A DNA stretch of 64,000 bases from Candidatus Aalborgicola bjergmarkensis (GTDB lineage: Bacteria > Pseudomonadota > Gammaproteobacteria > Burkholderiales > Burkholderiaceae_C). Below, piece after piece: positions 41,226 to 49,345 of the stretch (positions are counted from its first letter, which is position 1; each line of letters starts with the position of its first letter). The position numbers were made by a program, and so were the translations under genes. Under the pieces are notes generated by a model. It worked only from the letters and a program-made list of their open reading frames with translations. It did no database searches and was not told where the DNA came from. The stretch covers positions 186,001-250,000 of the forward strand of contig JADJFE010000006.1 in assembly GCA_016708725.1 (NCBI GenBank). Reading direction: 5' to 3'.

Positions 41226-42172
41226 CGGATTTTCAGACTCAGCAGTGTCAGGGCCAGCGGGGTAGTCAGCGATGCCAGCGCGGTTGATAGCACCAGACTG
41301 GCCGCCACCGGGCCTTCCAGCACCTTGAAATGGCGCGACATCAGGTACACATTGGCGCCCACGGCGATGGAACCCAGCAGCACCACCACCTTGGTTTCCA
41401 TGGGGGGCAAGCCCAGATACCCGGCCAGACACCAGATGACCAGCGGTTGAATCAATAACTTGAGAACGCAGATGGCGGCACTGATTTTCCATTCGGAACG
41501 CATATCAAAGTCGGCCAGACCCATGCCCAGTGCCAGCAAGGCCATGGGGGCCGCTGCCTGCGCCAGCATGGACAAAGGGCTCTCGATGAGCATCGGCAAG
41601 GACCAGCCGGTCAGACCAAACAGCGTCCCCGTGACGATGGCAGCCACAATCGGGTTGGTTGCGACTCCTTTGGCCGTTTTGGTAAAACCTGCCAACGACA
41701 AGCTGCCATGCCGCGCCCATTCAACGGATACTGTCACCAGGGTCCACAGGATCAGGGCATTGAATACCAGCACCAGCGCCACCGAGGGCAGCGCCGCATC
41801 GCCCAGCGTCACCTTGGCCAGGGGAAGGCCCAATAACACGTTGTTGGAAAATACGCCGCCGAGTGCAAACACCGACTGCGAAACGCCGTCCAGACGAAAA
41901 AACCGCCAAGCAACCACGCGCCCGATAACAAACACGATCAGGCAGGAGCCAAAAAATGCCAGCAACAAACGCGCATCCACCGGCGGCAAGCGCGACAGAT
42001 CGCTCATCAGGTGAAACAGCATGGCGGGCAAGGCGACGGAAAACACAAAGCGCGACAACGCATCGGCGTCAGCCTTGGGCCATTTGCCCCAGACCATCAG
42101 CGCATAGCCCACGCCCACCAGCATGAAAAGCGGTGCCGCCAGGTGGATATGGTGCAAAAGTGTGGGGGTCAT
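41222..42172 (-). CDS. AEC-family (auxin efflux carrier-like) transporter
   Basis: The 316-residue protein has about ten helices. It begins with PLFMLVGVGYALMVWGKWP, followed by the helix 4-5 region SVFALGGVFSNNVLLGLPLAKVTLG, characteristic of AEC carriers, and MALLALGMGLADF in the second half. Members move organic acids such as malate or malonate, usually outwards; the substrate here is unknown. Overlap with the ATPase gene suggests joint expression, not a physical complex. Confidence 0.85.
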   Translation of the reverse strand: MTPTLLHHIHLAAPLFMLVGVGYALMVWGKWPKADADALSRFVFSVALPAMLFHLMSDLSRLPPVDARLLLAFFGSCLIVFVIGRVVAWRFFRLDGVSQSVFALGGVFSNNVLLGLPLAKVTLGDAALPSVALVLVFNALILWTLVTVSVEWARHGSLSLAGFTKTAKGVATNPIVAAIVTGTLFGLTGWSLPMLIESPLSMLAQAAAPMALLALGMGLADFDMRSEWKISAAICVLKLLIQPLVIWCLAGYLGLPPMETKVVVLLGSIAVGANVYLMSRHFKVLEGPVAASLVLSTALASLTTPLALTLLSLKIR

Positions 42173-42239
42173 GCCAGGGGAATCAATGGGTGCGCTGCGG
42201 CACCCGAGGATACCTCTTTTCCGGCACAGTATGAGATCG

Positions 42240-43022
42240 TCAGTCCATCAGACTGCCATCGACAAACACCTTGAACTCGCCTGGCTCAAACGGCGTCCAG
42301 ACTTCGTTGGTGGTCAGCGGCTCGGTGACAACGATGGCCAGACGGTCATCGGGACCGTTGAGCTCAGCCAGATCGACGTACAGGTCTTCGTCTTTCAGTT
42401 GCACTTCGGCAAACGGGTACTGGCGTACCAGGTAATGCAGTTTGGTGCTGCAATGTGTCCACATGGCCTGGCCGTTACTGAGCAAAAAGTTGAACGTCCC
42501 GTGCCTGGCAATTTGCGGCACCAGTTCACGCAGCGTCAGACTCAGCTCCGCCACGCTGGGCACACCGGCATGGGACTTGGACAACTCTTGCAGCAGCCAG
42601 CAAAACGCCAGCTCGCTGTCGGTTTTGCCGACCGGATGAAAACTGCCATGCAGCCGGGGGTGGAAGTCCTTGAGATCGCCGTTATGGGCAAAAACCCAGT
42701 AACGCCCCCAGAGTTCACGCACAAAAGGATGGCTGTTTTCCAGCGTGATCGCCCCCACGGTCGCCTTGCGCACGTGGGCCACGACGTTGTGGCTCTTGAT
42801 GGGGTAAGAACACAGCATTTTTGCCATGGGCGAGGTGGCCGCGCTCTCGCTGTCCACGTAGCAGCGCACGCCCTTGCCAGGAGCACCCCCATCGGCACCG
42901 AAAAAAGCAATCCCCCAACCATCGGCATGGTGGTCGGTGCAGCCGCCACGCTGCGAAAAGCCGGTAAAACTCAGCGTCAGGCTGGCCGGCAAGTGGCTGT
43001 TCATCCCGAGTAATTGGCACAT
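42240..43022 (-). CDS. Class II glutamine amidotransferase (YafJ-like)
   Basis: The 260-residue protein is a single N-terminal-nucleophile amidohydrolase domain. The start MCQLLGMNSHLPASL places Cys2 as nucleophile after Met removal. SQRGGCTDHHADGWGIAFF, HVRKATVGAITLENSHPF and FAHNGDL are the standard glutamine-site motifs. There is no synthetase domain, so the amide acceptor is unknown. The start at 43022 is fixed by the need for Cys2. Confidence 0.9.
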   Translation of the reverse strand: MCQLLGMNSHLPASLTLSFTGFSQRGGCTDHHADGWGIAFFGADGGAPGKGVRCYVDSESAATSPMAKMLCSYPIKSHNVVAHVRKATVGAITLENSHPFVRELWGRYWVFAHNGDLKDFHPRLHGSFHPVGKTDSELAFCWLLQELSKSHAGVPSVAELSLTLRELVPQIARHGTFNFLLSNGQAMWTHCSTKLHYLVRQYPFAEVQLKDEDLYVDLAELNGPDDRLAIVVTEPLTTNEVWTPFEPGEFKVFVDGSLMD

Positions 43023-43124
43023 GGGTAAACAGTTTACCCATATACACAACAGGTTTATAGAAAACCCGCTAGCTTGTTGCAATCATGCAAATATGGCAAC
43101 GTAATGATGTGGCGCTCGCACACC

Positions 43125-44369
43125 TCAGCCATATACCGGGAAACGCGCTGTCAGGGTGTGCACCTTGGCGCGCACGGCGTCAATCGTGGCGCTGTCGCGC
43201 GGGTTATCCAGTACATCGGCAATCAGGTTGGCTGTCGTGCGCGCTTCCTCATCCTTGAAGCCGCGTGTGGTCATGGCAGGGGTGCCAATGCGCACACCGC
43301 TGGTGACCATGGGTTTTTCCGGATCATTCGGGATGGCGTTCTTGTTGATGGTCATATGCGCACTGCCCAGCACCGCCTCGGCCTCCTTGCCGGTAATGCC
43401 CTTGGCGCGCAAGTCAACCAGCATGAGGTGGCTTTCGGTGCGGCCACTGACGATGCGCAAGCCGCGCTCGGTCAGCGTCCGGGCCACGATCTGGGCGTTT
43501 TTGATCACCTGTTGCTGGTACGCTTTGAATTCCGGGCTGAGTGCTTCCTTGAACGCCACCGCCTTGGCCGCAATCACGTGCATGAGCGGGCCGCCTTGCA
43601 GACCCGGAAAAACTGCGCTGTTGATGGCCTTTTCGTGCTGGGATTTCATCAGGATGATGCCACCACGTGGCCCGCGCAGGCTCTTGTGGGTCGTGCTGGT
43701 GACCACATCCGCATGGGGCACGGGATTCGGGTAAAGACCCGCCGCAATCAAGCCTGCGTAATGGGCCATATCTACCATAAAAATGGCGCCAACATCCCTG
43801 GCAACCCTGGAAATGCGTTCAAAGTCAATGGCCAACGAGTAAGCGCTGGCGCCAGCGATGATCAGCTTGGGGCGAGTTTCATGCGCTTTGCGCTCCATGG
43901 CCTCGTAGTCAATGGCTTCTTGTGCATTCAGCCCGTAGCTCACGACATTGAACCATTTGCCACTCATATTCAAGGCCATGCCGTGGGTCAGGTGACCCCC
44001 TTCGGCCAGACTCATTCCCATGATCGTGTCGCCAGGCTTGAGAAACGCCAGAAACACCGCCTCGTTGGCCGAGGCGCCACAATGCGCTTGCACATTGGCG
44101 CAATCGGCACCAAACAGTTGCTTGACACGCTCTATGGCCAACAGCTCGGCCACATCCACGTGCTCGCAGCCGCCGTAGTAGCGCTTGCCGGGATACCCTT
44201 CGGCATACTTATTGGTCAGCTGGCTTCCCTGCGCCGCCATGACGGCGGGAGAAGCGTAGTTTTCGCTGGCAATCAGCTCGATGTGGTGCTCCTGGCGGGT
44301 GTTTTCCGCCAGAATCGCGGCCCACAGTTCGGGATCGGTTTGTTCGACTTGAATATTTCGGTGGTACAT
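43125..44369 (-). CDS. glyA: Serine hydroxymethyltransferase
   Basis: GlyA converts serine and tetrahydrofolate to glycine and methylene-tetrahydrofolate with PLP. The 414-residue protein has ELIASENYASPAVMAAQGSQL, NKYAEGYPGKRYYGGCEHVD, the PLP-lysine motif STTHKSLRGPRGG (Lys near 229), and the C-terminal TSGVRIGTPAMTTRGF. The length is standard. The start at 44369 begins the conserved MYHRNIQVEQTDPELW. No glycine riboswitch is evident upstream. Confidence 0.97.
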   Translation of the reverse strand: MYHRNIQVEQTDPELWAAILAENTRQEHHIELIASENYASPAVMAAQGSQLTNKYAEGYPGKRYYGGCEHVDVAELLAIERVKQLFGADCANVQAHCGASANEAVFLAFLKPGDTIMGMSLAEGGHLTHGMALNMSGKWFNVVSYGLNAQEAIDYEAMERKAHETRPKLIIAGASAYSLAIDFERISRVARDVGAIFMVDMAHYAGLIAAGLYPNPVPHADVVTSTTHKSLRGPRGGIILMKSQHEKAINSAVFPGLQGGPLMHVIAAKAVAFKEALSPEFKAYQQQVIKNAQIVARTLTERGLRIVSGRTESHLMLVDLRAKGITGKEAEAVLGSAHMTINKNAIPNDPEKPMVTSGVRIGTPAMTTRGFKDEEARTTANLIADVLDNPRDSATIDAVRAKVHTLTARFPVYG

Positions 44370-44588
44370 GGCAGTCCTTAACGACATTAACGACAATGAA
44401 CCTTGTTCATACATACTCAATGACAATGAGACAAGGGCTGCCCAGGCGAACGGCCAAACGCAGTGACCCGTGCGGGTGCTGCGGCACGCTTCCCCGTGGT
44501 GCTTTTTCCACGTCAATGCCCAAAGCCGGACACCTATCGCCAGTCGCGTACGCGGCGAAGTTTAACCGAGTGCAGCGGCAGCCACACA

Positions 44589-44732
44589 TCAGCGCGTATG
44601 GACAGGAACGAGCTTGACGCCAATTTCGTAGGCATCCGTGACCGAATTCCAGTTGGTTTCCAGATACAACATGGCGGCAGCAAGGCTACCTGTGAAGTGG
44701 CGCATACCCTTGTAAATGACAACAAAACGCAT
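44589..44732 (-). CDS. Small 47-residue protein, unknown
   Basis: A frame starting MRFVVIYKGMRHFTGSLAAA and ending GVKLVPVHTR has an AGGAG Shine-Dalgarno eight bases before its ATG, between glyA and the bioC-like gene. The composition is protein-like, with a hydrophobic first strand and a helix. I recognise no family. It is short enough to be chance, but the ribosome site and codon use favour a real small gene. Confidence 0.5.
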   Translation of the reverse strand: MRFVVIYKGMRHFTGSLAAAMLYLETNWNSVTDAYEIGVKLVPVHTR

Positions 44733-44814
44733 GGTGCTCTCCTGAACTGTGCTGTTGTGTTGACTATCGACATGCAGGCGCCATCTCTTGAGGCATTGCT
44801 GGCGGTATGGTTTT

Positions 44815-45720
44815 TTATAGCTTGCGCCCCAGGCCCAGTGTGGTGCGCATCTGTTGCAGGGAAATGTGGCTTTGGGCTTGTACGGCCATGCGCGCAGTGG
44901 GTTTGATGGCGTGTCCGTAGATGATTTCAAAACCCAGCTTCAGCCGTCCCTCTTCGGCGGGGTCACTCAGATGGTCGTGCAAGGCGGCGTGCAATTGCTG
45001 CAGCCAGCGCCTGCCGCGCAGGGCGGCGAAGCGTTGCGGGTGCAGGTTGCGCCCGAGTTCGCGCAGTTCGGTCAGCAGGCGTTGGGGGGTGGCAAAAGTC
45101 AGGTAGAGCTGCTCCGTATCCATGACCGGATCGGCAAAACCGGCCTGCACCAGCATGTCGCCCCAGTCGTGCATGTCGGTGAAGGTGTGCGTCGGCGCCG
45201 GCCAGCCGTGGGCGGCGTACACGGCATGCAACGCGCGCAGGGTATGCGGCCCCAGGCAAGAAAACATCACAAAACCATCTGGCGCCAGCAGTTCGTGCCA
45301 TTGCGCCAGCAGCGCCTGTGGATCGGCAGCCATGTGCAGCGCCATGTTCGCCCACAGCATGTTCACGGGCTGGGTCGGTGCGCCGTAGTGCACGGGTGCC
45401 GCAGTCCAGCGGGCAGGATTCCACCATGCGGGAGATATTTTTTCTATTGATTTAATAGCTACTCCCGCTTGTCCTGTAAGCGCTGAAAGCACAAAAGCCC
45501 TGGATTTTGGATAACGTTTTGTAATCAGGGATTGGGCCTGCAGCCCGCCGCGCAACGGCTCCCAGTGAATCCAGGTCTGCGGTTGCGCAACGATCCATTC
45601 GAGGCGCTGTTCCATGCGGCGTGCCACTTCCTCGTGCAGCCACGGCGAGGCGCTTGGCTGCATGCGTGCCCAGCGCGCTGCGGCGTTGGCGGAGATGGGG
45701 GGGAGAGTGTCGTCATTCAC
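44815..45720 (-). CDS. BioC-like SAM methyltransferase, divergent
   Basis: The 301-residue protein resembles betaproteobacterial proteins annotated as malonyl-ACP methyltransferase (BioC). Evidence is the later methyltransferase blocks (VNMLWANMALHMAADPQALLAQWHELLAPDGFVMFSCLGP; THTFTDMHDWGDMLVQAGFADPVMDTEQLYLTF) and the C-terminal EIIYGHAIKP. The glycine-rich SAM motif I is missing: the equivalent stretch reads WIHWEPLRGGLQAQSL. The next region (about 77-90, SALTGQAGVAIK) comes from a dispersed repeat. SAM binding is therefore doubtful. It is divergent from comF. Confidence 0.75.
   Translation of the reverse strand: MNDDTLPPISANAAARWARMQPSASPWLHEEVARRMEQRLEWIVAQPQTWIHWEPLRGGLQAQSLITKRYPKSRAFVLSALTGQAGVAIKSIEKISPAWWNPARWTAAPVHYGAPTQPVNMLWANMALHMAADPQALLAQWHELLAPDGFVMFSCLGPHTLRALHAVYAAHGWPAPTHTFTDMHDWGDMLVQAGFADPVMDTEQLYLTFATPQRLLTELRELGRNLHPQRFAALRGRRWLQQLHAALHDHLSDPAEEGRLKLGFEIIYGHAIKPTARMAVQAQSHISLQQMRTTLGLGRKL
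45451..45490 (+). repeat. Dispersed repeat copy 11, in frame inside the bioC-like gene
   Basis: TTTAATAGCTACTCCCGCTT followed by GTCCTGTAAGCGCTGAAAGC matches the left half of the family (AGCT, CCCGC, TAAGCGC). It is open in the gene's frame and lies where the second strand of the SAM domain is expected. Confidence 0.7.
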
Positions 45721-45745
45721 AGTGGCTTGCGAGTATATTGTTTGC

Positions 45746-46441
45746 GTGATACGCCAACTATTTCAGGTCTTTTCGCGGCGTTTGCCCAGCCGCTGCGCTG
45801 TCTGCCATGCGTGGCCGACGCAGCCGGTGTGCCCGGCGTGCGTGACGGCGTTCGCGCAACCGCAACTGCGTTGTCCTACCTGCGCCATCCCGGTCAGCGC
45901 CGGGGTGCAGCAGTGCGGTGCGTGCATTCTGACACCGCCGCCGCTCGATGCTTGCCTGGCGGCTCTGCCGTATGCCTACCCTTGGGCGGACCTGATTGCG
46001 CGCTTCAAGTTCCGCCAGGACCCCGGCTGGGCGACGAGTTTTGCGTTGCTGCTGCGCGCGACTCCCTGGGTCGAACCTGCGCTGGAGTCTGCCGATTGGC
46101 TGTTGCCCATGCCCTTGTCCACCCAGCGCCTGCGCCAACGTGGCTACAACCAGGCGCATGAACTGGCTTGCGCGCTGGATGCCGCGAAGGTGGAGCAGGG
46201 CGTGCTGTTGCGCATCCGGGATACCCCGCCCCAGCGCAGCCTGAGCCGCAGCGAACGTGTGCGCAATGTGCAGCATGCGTATGCCGTCGATCCCTTGCGC
46301 TCCGGAGAACTCAAGGGCAAACGGGTGGTGCTGCTGGATGATGTCATGACCACGGGCGCTTCGCTGTTTGCAGCAGCACTCGCCCTGCGCGAAGCGGGGG
46401 TGGCGCACATCACCGGACTGGTGCTGGCCCGAACGGAGTGA
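45746..46441 (+). CDS. comF: ComF-family phosphoribosyltransferase-like protein
   Basis: The 231-residue protein has an N-terminal zinc-ribbon region with several CxxC pairs (CAVCHAWPTQPVCPAC; CPTCAIP; CGAC). The type I phosphoribosyltransferase domain shows LLPMPLSTQRLRQRGYNQAHELA and the PRPP loop VVLLDDVMTTGASL. ComF proteins support DNA uptake in competence; many non-competent bacteria keep them. The start is a GTG at 45746, 25 bases from the divergent bioC-like start. Confidence 0.9.
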   Translation: MIRQLFQVFSRRLPSRCAVCHAWPTQPVCPACVTAFAQPQLRCPTCAIPVSAGVQQCGACILTPPPLDACLAALPYAYPWADLIARFKFRQDPGWATSFALLLRATPWVEPALESADWLLPMPLSTQRLRQRGYNQAHELACALDAAKVEQGVLLRIRDTPPQRSLSRSERVRNVQHAYAVDPLRSGELKGKRVVLLDDVMTTGASLFAAALALREAGVAHITGLVLARTE

Positions 46442-46490
46442 GAAGGGTGCGATTCAATGCGATGTCTGTAGGTAGGCTCTTTTACTATGT

Positions 46491-46539
46491 TTTCAGTAGC
46501 TGTACCCGCTTGTTCCACGGGGTCTACAGGCTGATTTGA
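46491..46539 (+). repeat. Dispersed repeat copy 12
   Basis: TTCAGTAGCTGTACCCGCTT followed by GTTCCACGGGGTCTACAGG and CTGATTTGA is a complete member. It lies 50 bases after comF and in the gap 46442-46698, which otherwise holds only the trmL leader. Confidence 0.8.
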
Positions 46540-46698
46540 TACTTGATTTGAGGCCAAATCGAGGCTAAAAACGTGCCACGGAGGCTTTCGGGGAGCAGCT
46601 GGAGTGCGGTTTTGGTATTTTTAATATCACAGGTGATATGAAAATTGTGTGATTCAGAGTGAGAAAGTGACAGCTTTTTGGCTGCGACAATGGTGCTT

Positions 46699-47181
46699 AT
46701 GTTTCATATCGTTCTGGTTGAGCCGGAAATTCCTCCCAATACCGGCAACATCATTCGCCTGGCGGCCAACACGGGTTCGACGCTGCACCTGGTCGAGCCT
46801 TTGGGTTTTTCCATGGAGGACCGGTACATGAAGCGCGCCGGGCTGGATTACCACGAATACGCCACGCTGCACCGCCACGCCAGCTGGGCGGCGTTTTTAG
46901 AGGCGCACCAACCTGCGTCCGAGCGGCTGTTTACCCTGACTACCCGTGCCACACGCAGTGCGTTCAGCGTGGCGTTTCAGCCCGGTGACTGGCTGGTGTT
47001 CGGCTCGGAAACCCGTGGTTTGTCCGATGCGGTGCGGGCATGCTTCGCGCCGGAGCAATGCCTGCGGCTGCCCATGCGCGCAGGGCAACGGAGCCTGAAT
47101 CTGAGCAACGCCGTGGCGGTGACGGTGTTTGAAGCCTGGCGGCAAAACGGATTTATCGGGTCTGCCGGGTTTGCCGATTAA
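46699..47181 (+). CDS. trmL: tRNA (cytidine/uridine-34-2'-O)-methyltransferase TrmL
   Basis: TrmL is a SPOUT-fold enzyme that methylates the wobble ribose of tRNA-Leu. The ~160-residue protein has FHIVLVEPEIPPNTGNIIRLAANTG, GFSMEDRYMKRAGLDYHEYA, VFGSETRGL and the knot motif LRLPMRAGQRSLNLSNAVAV. The start is placed at the Met before FHIVL; in-frame Met or TTG codons slightly upstream cannot be excluded, and no strong Shine-Dalgarno is seen. Confidence 0.95.
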   Translation: MFHIVLVEPEIPPNTGNIIRLAANTGSTLHLVEPLGFSMEDRYMKRAGLDYHEYATLHRHASWAAFLEAHQPASERLFTLTTRATRSAFSVAFQPGDWLVFGSETRGLSDAVRACFAPEQCLRLPMRAGQRSLNLSNAVAVTVFEAWRQNGFIGSAGFAD

Positions 47182-47204
47182 AATCCGCCCAAGAGGTCCA
47201 TCAC

Positions 47205-47411
47205 ATGAGCATTTTCCGCCGCCCAGATTACACGTCCGAAGCTACCGAGTTTCTCCAGCAACTCAAGGCGAAGCAACCGCAACTCGACGCCCAGCAGAGT
47301 GAGGGGCGCGGTCTGTTGTGGGATAAAAACATAGACCGCACAGCCGGGGAGGGCTTTCGCGCGGCGCAAGTGGCACAAAAGCCCTACGTGTACCAGACGG
47401 ATACGCAGTAA
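47205..47411 (+). CDS. DUF3460 family protein
   Basis: The 68-residue protein MSIFRRPDYTSEATEFLQQL... with GRGLLWDKNIDR and QKPYVYQTD matches DUF3460, a small family almost confined to betaproteobacteria and of unknown role. It lies 23 bases after trmL and upstream of scpA, the usual neighbourhood. AGAGG precedes the start. Confidence 0.9.
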   Translation: MSIFRRPDYTSEATEFLQQLKAKQPQLDAQQSEGRGLLWDKNIDRTAGEGFRAAQVAQKPYVYQTDTQ

Positions 47412-47422
47412 GGGTCAATAAA

Positions 47423-47470
47423 GGGCCAATCTGGCCACGGCCCCCGTATAGAGCGCGGGAGCAGCTATCA
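47423..47470 (-). repeat. Dispersed repeat copy 13
   Basis: GGGCCAATCTGGCCACGGCC followed by CCCGTATAGAGCGCGGGAGC and AGCTATC is a diverged member. It is placed between DUF3460 and scpA, so it separates two genes that often sit together. Confidence 0.6.
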
Positions 47471-47495
47471 TAAGAATAGCGTACTCAATGACGCA

Positions 47496-48353
47496 ATGAC
47501 GCATATTTCCGCAGACGTGGAATTTTCCAGCCCGCAGTTGCCCCGTGTTTCGAGCGAGCCTGTTCTGCCCGATCCGGTCGCTTTGGCCAGGCTTTATGGC
47601 GAGCCGCTGTTCGCCTTGCCGCATGATCTGTACATTCCACCGGACGCGCTGGAAGTGGTTCTGGAGGCCTTCGAGGGGCCGCTGGACTTGCTGCTGTACC
47701 TGATTCGCAAGCAGAATTTCAATATTCTGGACATTCCCATGTTCAGCGTCACCCGGCAGTACCTGCTGTACGTGGAGCACATCCGCCAGCGTAACCTGGA
47801 ACTGGCGGCGGAATACCTGCTGATGGCAGCCATGCTGATCGAGATCAAGTCGCGCATGCTGCTGCCGCCCAAGAAACACACGGATGGCCAGGAGGCGGAA
47901 GACCCGCGCGCCGCACTGGCGCGGCGCTTGATCGAATACGAGCAGATGAAACAGGCAGCGGTGCAGCTCAACGCCTTGCCCCAATCGGGGCGGGATTTCT
48001 TCATAGCCGAGGCTGTCGTCGTGAAAACAGCGCAAGCGCTCTACCCCGATGTCACTCCTGCCGATTTGCAGACTGCCTGGGGCGATATTCTCAAACGCGC
48101 CAGGCTGGTGCAGCACCACAGAATAAGCCGCCAGGAACTCTCGGTACGCGAACACATGGGGCTGGTTCTCAGGAAGTTGCAGGGGCGGCGTTTTGTCGGT
48201 TTTGAGGATTTGTTTGACCCGGCCAGCGGCATGCCCGTGCTGGTGGTGACTTTCATCGCCTTGCTGGAACTGGCCAAGGAAACATTGATAGAAATCACCC
48301 AGGCCGAAGCCTTTGCCCCGATTTACGTGCGCCTGGCCTATGCGCCAACCTGA
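47496..48353 (+). CDS. scpA: Segregation and condensation protein A
   Basis: ScpA is the kleisin that bridges SMC heads in the condensin complex. The 285-residue protein has the N-terminal kleisin block VLEAFEGPLDLLLYLIRKQNFNILDIPM, AEYLLMAAMLIEIKSRMLLP, and a C-terminal winged helix ending IEITQAEAFAPIYVRLA. The first ~50 residues are a poorly conserved extension; the start is the ATG at 47496. scpB is not in the adjacent DNA. Confidence 0.95.
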   Translation: MTHISADVEFSSPQLPRVSSEPVLPDPVALARLYGEPLFALPHDLYIPPDALEVVLEAFEGPLDLLLYLIRKQNFNILDIPMFSVTRQYLLYVEHIRQRNLELAAEYLLMAAMLIEIKSRMLLPPKKHTDGQEAEDPRAALARRLIEYEQMKQAAVQLNALPQSGRDFFIAEAVVVKTAQALYPDVTPADLQTAWGDILKRARLVQHHRISRQELSVREHMGLVLRKLQGRRFVGFEDLFDPASGMPVLVVTFIALLELAKETLIEITQAEAFAPIYVRLAYAPT

Positions 48354-48436
48354 CCGGATGCCCGGACACCCGGCATAGGGTGAGAGATGCGGTTAGTATT
48401 CGCCCCGGTTTCGAAATATCCTACTCGCATTTGACC

Positions 48437-49333
48437 ATGGCCCAAGAACCTTCCGCCAACGCTGAATCCGCTTCCGCATCTCCCTACGGCACACTTCCGC
48501 CCGCATCCCCCATGGCCAGCCGCAAGCCTATCAGCTTGCCGCGTTTGCTGGAAATGCATTCCCGCAACGAAAAAATCACGATGCTGACGGCTTACGATGC
48601 CACCTTTGCTGCTGTTGCCGACGCCGCCGGGGTGGAGTGCATCCTGGTGGGGGACTCTTTGGGCATGGTGTGTCGCGGCCTGCACAGCACCGTGGGCGTC
48701 ACGCTGGAGGACATGCGTTACCACACCGAATCGGTGGCACGGGGCCTGCGGCGCTCGCAAGGCACGGCCTGGCTGATCGGGGACTTGCCCTTTGGCACTT
48801 ACCAGGAGTCGCGCGAACAGGCATTTCGCAGTGCCTCGGTATTGATGCAGGCCGGCGCACACATGGTCAAGCTCGAAGGCGGGGGCTGGACCACCGAAGT
48901 GGTGCGCTTTCTGGTGGAGCGGGGCATTCCGGTCTGCGCGCATCTGGGACTGACCCCGCAGACCGTACACGCGCTGGGGGGCTACCGGGTGCAAGGCAAG
49001 ACTGCAGCCAGCGCCGAGACGCTCAAACGCCAGGCCCACGCGCTGCAGGACGCCGGAGCCTCGATGGTGGTGCTGGAAATGGTGCCAGCCAACCTGTCGC
49101 GGGAACTCACCCTGGAGCTGTCGCACTGTGCCACCATTGGCATTGGCGCGGGCAGTGGCACCGCCGGACAGGTGTTGGTGTTGCACGATATGCTGGGCGT
49201 CAATCTGGGTAAAAACCCCAAGTTTGTCCGCAATTTCATGCAGGATGCCAGCAGCATTCGCGGTGCCATGGAGGCGTATGTTTCCGCCGTCAAGAATGGC
49301 AGTTTCCCGGTTGATGCCGTGCATGCCTGGTAG
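48437..49333 (+). CDS. panB: Ketopantoate hydroxymethyltransferase
   Basis: PanB makes ketopantoate from ketoisovalerate for pantothenate and CoA synthesis. The 298-residue protein has KITMLTAYDATFAAVADAAG, ECILVGDSLGMVCRG, GDLPFGTYQESRE, AHMVKLEGG and HLGLTPQTVHALGGYRVQGK, the family landmarks with metal-binding Asp. The ATG at 48437 is chosen; the frame is open 19 codons farther. panC follows after 12 bases. Confidence 0.95.
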   Translation: MAQEPSANAESASASPYGTLPPASPMASRKPISLPRLLEMHSRNEKITMLTAYDATFAAVADAAGVECILVGDSLGMVCRGLHSTVGVTLEDMRYHTESVARGLRRSQGTAWLIGDLPFGTYQESREQAFRSASVLMQAGAHMVKLEGGGWTTEVVRFLVERGIPVCAHLGLTPQTVHALGGYRVQGKTAASAETLKRQAHALQDAGASMVVLEMVPANLSRELTLELSHCATIGIGAGSGTAGQVLVLHDMLGVNLGKNPKFVRNFMQDASSIRGAMEAYVSAVKNGSFPVDAVHAW

Positions 49334-49345
49334 GAGAGAGAAGAA

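Noticed and set aside
44440..44480. Possible further dispersed-repeat copy (AAACGCAGTGACCCGTGCGG)
   Set aside because: Only the GTGCGGG part agrees; the AGCT and GATTTG ends are missing.
44370..44588. Glycine riboswitch upstream of glyA
   Set aside because: No tandem aptamer-like conserved core or terminator is visible in the gap.
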